Positions 38,401 to 45,000 of a stretch of DNA of 64,000 nt are shown in pieces (the first letter of the stretch is position 1; each line of letters starts with the position of its first letter). The translations under genes were made by a program, and so were the position numbers. Source of the DNA: Caprella mutica (lineage: Eukaryota; Arthropoda; Malacostraca; Amphipoda; Caprellidae). Below the pieces are notes generated by a model. It searched no databases. It was not told the DNA's origin and saw only the letters and a list, made by a program, of their open reading frames with translations. The stretch lies in assembly GCA_947561585.1 (NCBI GenBank), contig CANNZV010003176.1, positions 1 to 64,000 of the forward strand, read 5' to 3'.

Positions 38401-38693
38401 AGGGTTGCATATGGAACCCTTCACATTTCCGTTTTTTTACCAGGGTTTTTTTCACGCATGTGTGAAGGTTCCCTTTAAAACATTGTAGCTAAACTTTTTG
38501 CAATGAACATTTTTTTAACGCGGCGTTGAGAAACGAAACTGTTAAGTGGACTGTGGACTGGTATTGTAAATATGTCATATACTTATCTAATCTTTTTTCC
38601 AGTTTGCGATGCTCTTCCTGCAACGAACCTTTCAAAGAAGCTATCCTGAGTCGACACATCACACAAATCTATCAAGATTTGATCACCTCGTGA
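26487..38693 (+). CDS. RING finger protein of unknown function, array copy 3, intron enlarged by a retrotransposon
   Basis: Exon 1 is 26487-28084 and exon 2 is 38603-38693; spliced, they encode 562 residues. Exon 1 differs from copy 1 by about eight replacements and five silent changes and has the ISRF residues. Exon 2, identical in its RING half to the other copies, supplies the last CSSC zinc pair. In this copy it lies beyond a 10.5-kb intron, because a 9.9-kb gypsy element inserted antisense into the intronic MITE. If splicing across this fails, translation stops at the TAA in the donor and the product has a RING with only six ligands. Frame, donor and acceptor are all intact. Confidence 0.82.
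28464..28907 (-). repeat. 3' LTR of the gypsy element
   Basis: 444 bp; I could find no difference from 37915-38358. Begins TGTAGTAAAGC and ends GTACGTCACA on the minus strand. The ORFs within it are incidental. Confidence 0.95.
28911..28922 (-). other. Polypurine tract of the gypsy element
   Basis: Minus strand GGAAGGGGGGAG lies three bases from the 3' LTR. Confidence 0.8.
29864..30184 (-). CDS. Small third ORF of the gypsy element: possible myristoylated membrane protein
   Basis: 106 codons downstream of pol, with ATG at 30184. The start MGQTQS fits an N-myristoylation signal (G2, S6). Residues about 47-68 form a strongly hydrophobic segment (DILVLILTLLVVMILVCG), followed by a basic stretch and a charged tail ending in a helix-like region. 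It is far too short for an envelope glycoprotein and has no cleavage site or fusion-peptide-like region. The position is where env or accessory genes sit in some insect gypsy elements. The flanks (28923-29863 and 30185-30974) are very AT-rich and non-coding. I do not recognise a family. Confidence 0.6.
   Translation of the reverse strand: MGQTQSNFDLNSVVELIQKSSSMNKAHLEQTIKNMGSTKYDLIPDLFSDILVLILTLLVVMILVCGYHQSKKIKSEEDMKMYEIRNLRSKMATEAFNQIKRNTPLD
30975..35378 (-). CDS. pol: Gypsy Pol polyprotein (protease, RT, RNase H, integrase)
   Basis: 1467 codons. Protease: DSG at about residue 132 with a later ILGRDVL flap-type motif. A linker of about 350 residues follows. Reverse transcriptase: FPLPRVDDML, LDLRSAFHQV, LPFGYVNSP and catalytic FIDD at about 707-710. 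RNase H: TDSSNIGVGAALLQ near 853. Integrase: an HHCC zinc finger (H-x4-H... CDVC) from about 1132, then DDE with D near 1197, D near 1256 and E 36 positions later (exact D35E spacing). It replicates the element through cDNA and inserts it. It overlaps gag by 43 bases in the -1 frame, so it is probably made as a Gag-Pol fusion; the ATG given is only the first methionine of the frame. Confidence 0.95.
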   Translation of the reverse strand: MSGSTGQGFSQKHVNTNRSKKQNRSHGKTVGSSVYESELNMNKLDPVHVKFNSKGKSSLNTSCECKNKFDLLKEEELSVEDKKMSETYITVQLVKNKDELSGLMDCHYTIKGTSKPTIILHSKEFDWEALIDSGSERTILNSRNFNYKASHEDIIKSNVTIKGINGRSEVKGEVKFELMSKSHKKTVNALLINNSSLPYDVILGRDVLTNAQIDFDKKILKLGEEKIPFMEKRRIATKELLSTDCLISELVLTSNRSKRRTLIRQINERTNSRSSIAKVRVKPQQKGQTEVMKSGVNTKTRNKKREKNGNVHINSQVVEANSVQILYGFVKNNEAGSYIIAKRSFNSGLVIAETLIKIEDTKKEGDQVSICPVFVMNPTDSDIILRDNMIVGKLQTYEEEVEVNIATISECLNNRTHKSRLGNVLSDEKPKPFERNVNPELIYEKSKVHAVGINGEPLVTTHGNRDMKCKISRDGSTDRSRDSTLSADVENNSQTVPSAPRRLVNADISCGMSEYEDKMTQLLNDFRDVITIKDEKIGTTSICKHTIILKDPNIVINKMPYRIPHKFQEQLEEVNRSMLEEGTIEPSMSEYNFPVIVVHKKNGEIRPVIDFRSLNKCVHIQGFPLPRVDDMLGSLGGSKIFSSLDLRSAFHQVELSEESKKLTAFAVNGKKYHFRKLPFGYVNSPKVFQAIMTKALSNVLGKLCFVFIDDILIFSRSYEQHLNDIGQVLMNLRDAHLRLKLEKCEFFKHEINFLGHRVTTEGIRCIQNEKLREASRPTDVKQLQRFLGLANYFRKFVPKFSQKADPLYRLLRKDTKFDWTDECETSFINLKNILTSDTVLAHPNYSRPFYLFTDSSNIGVGAALLQPDSTKSKTLRPIAYFSKSLNSTQKRYSTTKLEFLAIHLALKEFQYLCLGYPITILTDHKPLCAFFGNKLPLDTALARWAIEASTYDCTIKYFEGKRNVVADTLSRLTPLTEETIDDCELLTPSNESCNSIENYIATTRSRAKLNVPQIINDNDNDSETDSENEQESDTSKLYKINKEKPFLNYIPKQEDITWTLNRLKTAQSNDFACKEIMDILQKKQLGTSRNIAEFFILDGILYRHRKIDTRAASIVNYVIPNEMINLVINSIHFNTHCGLAHTLFQFRLKYYHFQERSVIESFIKRCDVCKILKGSLDTPIKLMSAPVANTPFETVSFDFIGPFITTDTNNKYILSITCMLTRYNELHAVADKSTNTVIDCLSKTFSRCGYPKTLMSDCAKEFKSNAIRTFSEIHQIYKCEVLPYSAYSNGICERNNQKINKLLRFYVATVDHNNWDMFLDIVQNTINNQVNMTLKDSPAYALFGRDTSPNIQAENLDNIYNLDTSESIVKVKARQALFIQDQIRANIINQSNKRIIYHNKTRKDKIIQIGDRVLIRNHQKTHKLQLNWIGPGTVLQVKKNKAIIKLGHQTITSNINYLTKLENFTTN
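35336..36625 (-). CDS. gag: Gypsy Gag protein with CCHC zinc knuckle
   Basis: 429 codons from the ATG at 36625. Residues about 20-75 are a low-complexity basic run of P-K-S/T-S repeats (PKTSPKTSPK type) encoded by a GGGTGATGTTTT-like minisatellite on the + strand. The central region (about 95-330) is a capsid-like helical domain without a recognisable signature. Near the C-terminus CYRCNKLGHIGREC is a textbook C-x2-C-x4-H-x4-C nucleic-acid-binding knuckle. It ends in HKNM, inside the pol overlap. It forms the intracellular particle that packages the RNA. Confidence 0.92.
   Translation of the reverse strand: MPTSEDEAINAEAVELRSGRRTKPRVQKTKQPKTPKSPPNSPPKSPPKSPPKTTPKTSPKTSPKTSPKTSPKKNPKMSVELTQAQLQEIIKSRSTTIINSDSLPIFRGRRRPEDPAFEEKNTFRQHLSLLNNHISSLGDKDDAEKKKILFRSADCKLGDFQITVNNVVNGKTFKDSTYQEICTVLEDIYVQKDSKDIYSVCHELYTNKLKDETTAASDILSTLEKIGEVTDFILNDDTMNAQFPVRTATESDESFTRKLKNHAKDLMNTSMYLTILGPQINPSIIKGVVEGPFKTTANLLSATTKKIRSLPHDKKILIPKKNFNDTETFLIEKPEGKNQGNFHEDMLDDTEAYYTHDIRNRGTAGRYVSRSRYKHNPTGRAYVHNTNIPQPTPTPHSRSGTIKCYRCNKLGHIGRECRAQQAKDFHKNM
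37190..37365. repeat. 18-bp minisatellite in the gypsy leader
   Basis: Irregular tandem copies of ACTGAATGTTGAATGATC. The full-length repeats occur in the right half; the left half is more decayed. Confidence 0.8.
37896..37913 (-). other. Primer-binding site of the gypsy element
   Basis: One base after the 5' LTR the minus strand reads TGGTGGCCACGTATGG, starting with TGG as required for a tRNA 3' end. The tRNA was not identified. Confidence 0.65.
37915..38358 (-). repeat. 5' LTR of the gypsy element
   Basis: 444 bp, apparently identical to the 3' LTR; it is followed by the target duplication ACAC (38359-38362). Confidence 0.95.
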
Positions 38694-38827
38694 AATCAAT
38701 AGATCAAAACTTCTGATAAAAATTCAAAAGTGATACCTGAATCTTTCATCTCAATATAATTACATTATTATTAGCTGAATTAAACGCTCAATTTGAAATA
38801 TTTTAAGGCTTATAGAAGATATTTCAA

Positions 38828-39419
38828 AGGTCCCCTCCAAGCAAATATTTTTATTGCTTTATTTCACGAGGCTAATGTTTCTTATCATTTTACTGCAAAC
38901 CGCATTGAATTTGGTAGCATATTTTTAATTTTATATGCTTTTAAAGATTTTTATAATCAAAATTCTACAAAACCTATTTTACTTCCAATTTACTAATTTA
39001 AGAAATTTTCAGCCTGAAGAAAAAGAATGTACACCATTTGTTTTGATTGTCAACTAGGTATTAGGTTTAATAAATTCATTTAATATTCGTGTAAAGGTAT
39101 AAAATTGAATGAACTTATAATAGAAACGTTTATATACTTTAGGAAACAATTGATACCTAAAATAATTTAAATAAAGGCTGAAAATGCATGGTTTGTTTAT
39201 AAAATTCAAATTTGTAATCAAAACAAAGAGTGTACAATCTTCTTCTTGAGCATCAGATTAGTGATTCGCTCAATTGTTGTTCACAGAGTATTAAAAAACT
39301 TTAAAAACAAATTATAAAATATATTCTGAACCGAATTGTATGCGGTTTGCGGAATAAAGATCTTAGATCTATAATATTATGTTATAAACTCCTTTTTTCC
39401 CGGAGCCTGGAGAGGACCT
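38828..39419. mobile_element. AGGTCC-end MITE, copy A
   Basis: About 590 bp with inverted ends AGGTCCCCTCCA and TGGAGAGGACCT and a TCAA flank on both sides (38824-38827, 39420-39423). It is inserted exactly where the array ends. The interior is non-coding. Confidence 0.85.
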
Positions 39420-39515
39420 TCAAATTTTTCTTGCATAAAAAGATGCTATTACCTAATTTACGGATTAAGAGTAAGTAAATAGTCATCTGTAATAGATGTC
39501 CTAACACATAATTTC

Positions 39516-39760
39516 ACTGATATTCTAAAAAAGGAATATTGCGCTGATATTCTAAAAAAGGAATATAGCGCTGATATTCTAAAAAAGGAATATTGCGCTG
39601 ATATTCTAAAAAAGGAATATAGCGCTGATATTCTAAAAAAGGAATATTTCGCTGATATTCTAAAAACGGAATATTGCGCTGATATTCTAAAAAAGGAATA
39701 TAGCGCTGATATTCTAAAAAAGGAATACAGCGCTGATATTCTAAAAATGCAATATTTCGC
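39516..39760. repeat. 27-bp tandem repeat, about 9 copies
   Basis: Units of GCTGATATTCTAAAAAAGGA plus ATATTGC. The base after ATAT often alternates (TTGC and TAGC), hinting at a 54-bp higher-order unit. A repeat-encoded reading frame crosses it but has no sign of being a gene. Confidence 0.92.
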
Positions 39761-39789
39761 TGGCATTGTAAGATGAAACCAAACTCCCT

Positions 39790-40290
39790 TTATTTTGGGT
39801 GTCTATTTCAACAGTTCCTGACTCAAGGGAGGCCACACCTCTTCCATTCACCATGGGTTGCGCAGCTTCAGAATAGAGCCCCTGGAGAAGAAGAGGTCAG
39901 AATGGAAACTAGCTCCGTGAATAAAATTATCTACCAATATCAGTGGTGACAATGCTCATGGATGCAGAAAAGCTAATTCGTGAAGGCAGTCACTTACCAA
40001 GGAAAGAAAACAAGCATCGATGGATGCATTAGCGGATGTAAGAGGAAAATGAAGAGGTGATAGTAAATGAATCTACGACTCTACCTAACATAAACTCCAA
40101 AAGCTCATAATTGAAGAGCATAACCCTAGCGCTATCCTATAAAACTGCAATTAGCGTTAAATGATGATAAACACGATAATCATGAAGACACTATATAATA
40201 AAAATTACAATAGTTCAAGGCCCAAGAGACGCCAAACCTCTTCTCTTCCATTCACAACAGATATAATTCATGAAAAAGGAGTTGCAATGA
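39790..40290 (-). repeat. Dispersed repeat, right flank of the RING array (inverted)
   Basis: Reverse complement of 3545-3990 at moderate identity (GCATAACCCTAGCGCTATCC, GAAGAGGTGATAGTAAATGA). The array therefore lies between inverted copies of one repeat family. Confidence 0.7.
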
Positions 40291-40299
40291 CATGTTCAG

Positions 40300-41815
40300 A
40301 CTTTACTTATAATAAGGAATTCGGTATAATATTAATAAATTCAATTTAGCAGATTTTGAAATAATGAAACCACTTTTTTATTAGTATTAACAAGTTTTTG
40401 TAATGTAATTCTTGGACTACTACTAGTTGATATTGAGAACCTATTAATTTTTCACGATTTCTTTTTATTAGGTCTCATCTGTTCGCTTTAGAATATTCAG
40501 TTATTGAATCTCTATTGCACGTAATATTTTAAGTTCTATTCAGATTCTTCCGAACAAGGGATAAATAACAACTCAGATATAATCTAACAAGTGTATTCAC
40601 TGACCAAGAGATTTGACAAGACAATACTGATTCTTAACACAAGAGTATAACGGCACTGAATACAGAATCAAATACTTAGTGCTGTCTTCAAGGCACTTGG
40701 TATTTTTATAAGTTCACTTTCACTGTCGTTACCTTGTGATGGGAATTTAGAAATCTTTGGTGAAGGTTTCGTATTTGAAATTTGTTCTTTTAACATGGGA
40801 GTTAGCTAATTTCAGACTATGTTTAATAAACACTAATAAACTTAAGTGGTTTATTGTTTTCTTTTTCCTTCACCTTTAGTTTGTACATTATTTTAGAAAG
40901 TTTGTGCTAAATTGTACTCGTATGAGATACATGAATATAGTGATTATAGTTTAACATACATTAATGCCTTGAATAATATGAAAGATACACTAATACATGG
41001 AATAATATATAAGATATATCAGTACATTGCATTGAATAATATATAAGTTAAATTTGATAATTAATGTCGTTAATCAGTGAATACAAATGAAATATTATTT
41101 TATATGCAAATCTACTCTTACTACTATCCCCGCAATTTCAAAATAATTATGCCAATAATTTTAAAACAAGCAACAATATAAGTATTAAGATAACCTATTC
41201 TATTTCTAAAGTTAGTCAACTCAAATAAACAATAATATTTATAATCATTGAAAGTGTATCAGAAAATATAGTTATTCAAATCTTATATAATAAATTTTGG
41301 ATCGTGTTGAAGGCATGAGTGTCTGTGTCCTAAGTCACTGCAGGTACTGTCAACTCAGGAGCTGCAACAGGTTTATTTTCTGTGATCAGGACCTTCGCCT
41401 TGGTGTATTAGGGTCAATGGCTGGAGCCATGGCGCCAGTGGTGTAGCATTGACCTCGGTGCCAACAATGGTGAGTACCAGCGCTCGTCAGTCCCAATAAC
41501 CTAGGTGCCAGCAATGGCCAGTCCCCTCACTCATCAGTGTTAATGTTATTATATACACATAGAATAATAATGATATTTCTTTAGAGAAAATCCTAGCGTC
41601 ATCATGATCTAAAAGTCTAAAATACAAGTAGTGTTAAAAAGTAACACATGTCAGAGAGAAAATATACTACAAATAATCTTAATTACAACGAGTCAAGGAA
41701 CAATTTTTTCTTTATGAGGCCATTGGAGGCTAAAGTAAATTAATTAAAGTTAATTTCAAGAATCAGATTAAAGTTAAATGCATGTAGAGTAATTTCAGAG
41801 TTATAAAACATCCCC
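40300..41815. other. Intergenic region 3' of PERK
   Basis: No gene is recognised. A GC-richer patch at about 41320-41530 contains loosely repeated CCTCGGTGCCAACAATGG and CCTAGGTGCCAGCAATGG motifs. The rest is AT-rich. Confidence 0.4.
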
Positions 41816-41820
41816 ACAAT

Positions 41821-41826
41821 TTTATT
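41821..41826 (-). terminator. Candidate PERK polyadenylation signal
   Basis: AATAAA on the minus strand, about 180 bases after the PERK stop codon. Confidence 0.5.
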
Positions 41827-42004
41827 ACTCAGAACTTTTAAAGGAAAAATTAACTACTAGCTACTATGAAAAAAATCATAGAAATCTAAACGTATGTATA
41901 TCTAAACATATACCAGGAAGGACTGATTAATTGTAAAGGAAATTGAAATAGTCATGCAAAAATACTTATAGATTGGAATATGAGTAATCGCATTATCCTT
42001 TTTA

Positions 42005-45000
42005 TCAAAGTTCATTTTTTTTAAATCTGTAAGCTCCTGATGACAGATTAATTTCACTTATTTTCGGCCTCATCGATGGGTCATGATCTAACATCTTCTT
42101 GAGTAGTTTGTGCTCCTCTCGATGCCTAAATGAAAATCCTCGAGGATACTTGTTCTTACTCCTCACCATGTCAAATTTACTTGCCCTATCCGAGACTCCT
42201 TTAATCTCTGCCAACATTTCAAAGAGCATCAGACCCAGAGAGAAGATATCCACTTTAAAGTCGTAATGAGTGCTGATTTCCACCTCAGGACTCATGTATA
42301 TTGGAGTGCCAACCCCTAAAGACTTCTGCTTTTCACCATTCTCCTCATCAGTATCCTCTTCATTGATAGTCGTAAGACCAAAATCTGCTATCTTCAACAC
42401 ATCTTTATTCAATTCAAACAGAACGTTGGAGGGTTTCAAATCTCTATGAATTAACCCTTTACTATGAATGTGTTCAACCCCATTCAACATTTGCATGAAA
42501 TATCGATGGATAACTGTTTTACAGCCAGTATTCTCTTTCTCAATCCAGTCATTTAGTGTTTTTTGTTGGCACAGTTCGAGAATGATGTACAGATATCTAT
42601 GATTATCTGTAACATCCTTTTTAGAACTCTTCTCTCCTTCAAGAGCACTAATGATTCCGCTTGTAGCAAAGGAGGTTTCTCCGACGATGTTTTCATGACT
42701 ACTTTCTTTAACAGTTCCACCAGCATTTGTATTCGATGGTAAAAAGGAATTTTCAGATTCTTTATTAGCTACAATAGTTGAATCAATCGATGGTTTTTCA
42801 ACAGCTATAACTTTTGAATTCATTAGATCACTATCTGGGTTGAAATTCCAGTCTGTCGAGCTACGATGTGTCGAAGAGGAAGTTTTGCAGGAGTTAATAG
42901 AGTGTTCTTCAACTGAATTGTGTAAGTTGTGAGGTACACTCTATTTTTTTTCTTGAACTCTGCCATCCAACCATGTTTTGAAATCATTGTACCATTTTGA
43001 GGAGTGAGACATCATCCAAGTATTGTAGTAAGCTACAACGTTACTGTGCTGTAGTTTGCTGTAGAGAATTGATTCACGGCGGACCCTCTCAGAATCTGCT
43101 GTCGTCATTTTTTTCGGCACGCGAATCCTTTTAACGGCCACCAAATCTTTTTCATATAAGCGTTCGCCCATAAATACGATTCCAAAACCTCCATAGGCTA
43201 GGACATCGTGAAGTATTAGGTACTGCTTTTTGTAAAAGTTTATGGAATATGGTGTATTAATCTCTTCACTCTTCATGTTAAACAGTATTTCGAAGGAGGA
43301 TGATTCTGAACTGCCCGTTTCAACGAAGCTCTTATGAATAACTGGTAGAGGAGTCGCCTGATCCCCAGAAGCTGGGCGTTCTATTAATCCTGCTAGTGAT
43401 TCATTTACCTCCTCTATGATAAAAGGGGGCGCCACTTCAACTCCGTCACCGTGATGATGGTTAACTTCCAATATAGGGGCTAACCTTCTCTCGTCATTGG
43501 GGAACAGCTGCCACTGCCCAATGATGTGAGAGGCCTTCTTCTTGAGAGTACTGAAGAATCCAACTTTCTTCAGGAGAATATAAACCAAAATGACACCAAA
43601 TATTGAAATAACTATATAAATTGCCATGGGTAGAGAGCATAAATCATCGAACAGGGAGAAGACACCATTATCTGCAAACACAAGATTAGTGAAATTAGTT
43701 TATTTAGATAGATTGCTAGTAAATTTAGAAATATTTGGAGATTAGAAATTAAGGATGTTTTTCGATAATAGAACCTAAAACTTTTCAATTGTATTCTTTA
43801 GTCAAAACGATGGACATAGAGTAAGTAAGCTCCGAATTATCGGATGGTTCCACATTTTCGATCATATAGAAAAAAAAACAATGATTCAACAATTTTAATA
43901 TTTGTGCATGATACAAGTAGCTAGGTATCATGGATACAAATTGAATTAATCTTCTATCCGGGTCTGGAAAAAATCTCCCGGAAAGCATCAAACGGAGAAA
44001 TAATATCCTCAAGTCAAAAATAGAATATGTAATAAATATTTTCTTCCATATTTTTCCAAAACTACTTACATAAAGAGGAAAAAGACAATAAATATCGATT
44101 TATCATTTAGAAACAAGCATGGATTAAAAAAAATTATTACTTAGGTACCTAGCCGATGTAAAATATAAATGGTTACCTACCTAGGTAGGTACTAGGTACC
44201 TAGTCGATTATTATATTATATACATGCGTAATTAGATACCTAAACCATTATATAATATAAATATTTATCTAGGTACCATATCTAGCCGATTATATAACAA
44301 ACCTAATATAAATATTCACCTAGATATCTAATCTAACCTGAGCTAGGTACGCATAATATAATACCTAGTATTATATTATAATCTAGAGATCACCTAGAGA
44401 AACGTCTAGGTGATCAGACACTCTCGTCTCTCAGTAGCTCATGATAGGTCTATCAAAATTTAATATCCATATAATTCCATTATCTACGTAGGTACCAAGG
44501 TATACGTTTCGTTTATTTATTTAATTGATCAGTCTGCAGAAAATGGGATATTTTTAACATTTTCAGTGCGAACAATCCTCAATTTCCTCCTATATTTACA
44601 TGTATTTTATTGAGAACAAAAGCTAAAATAGTGAATTTCTTGGAGAACAGTTTACTAGTTCCTGCAGTCTTTAATAATAATTCATTATTATTTATTTAAT
44701 AAATAAATAAAATAAAAGAATACTGTTTGTTTGCTAAGTAGGTACATATCTTGCCTATTGAAATTAGGAAAAACTACCTAACTAATAGTTTATACCTAGG
44801 TACCTATTTATAGGATAAGTTCCAAGTTATGAGACAATTTAATATTTACGAACAAGTAAGAAAGAAACTAATGATTACAATGGGAGTTAAATAATAATTA
44901 AAATAGCTACCTTAAATATTTATAATTCGCATTCAAAAATGTGGAGCCGTTCGGAACAATGAATTAGATCATTCATATCTAAAATGATAATAGGTAATTA

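Larger units (their letters stand above)
28461..38541. mobile_element. TTAA MITE, copy 3, split by the gypsy element
   Basis: The left 3 bases of the MITE (28461-28463) and the rest (38359-38541) are separated by the LTR retrotransposon; TTAA flanks remain at 28457-28460 and 38542-38545. This gives a clear order: MITE, then array duplication, then gypsy insertion. Confidence 0.85.
4849..38825. repeat. Three-copy tandem duplication, unit about 6.86 kb
   Basis: The sequence beginning AATGCCAGAGTTGATTTTC recurs at about 4847, 11675 and 18537. Everything from there through the RING gene recurs in the same order and orientation. Spacing is about 6.83 and 6.86 kb. Copy 3 is about 6.7 kb once its 3.7-kb and 9.9-kb LTR insertions are removed. 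Copies differ by scattered substitutions and small indels, so this is not a simple assembly duplication. The array ends near 38825, where a MITE begins. Confidence 0.93.

Noticed and set aside
4849..38825. Assembly artefact as an explanation of the triplication
   Set aside because: Copies differ by many substitutions, in-frame indels, a minisatellite expansion and unique LTR insertions, so they are distinct loci.
39458..39766. Minus-strand ORF with FRISALYSF repeats
   Set aside because: It is produced by the 27-bp tandem repeat and has no other gene features.
42005..43671. Two separate kinase-related genes on either side of the TAG
   Set aside because: Both halves are in the same frame in one continuous exon. 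They split a single kinase domain, N-lobe and C-lobe, exactly as in PERK with its insert.
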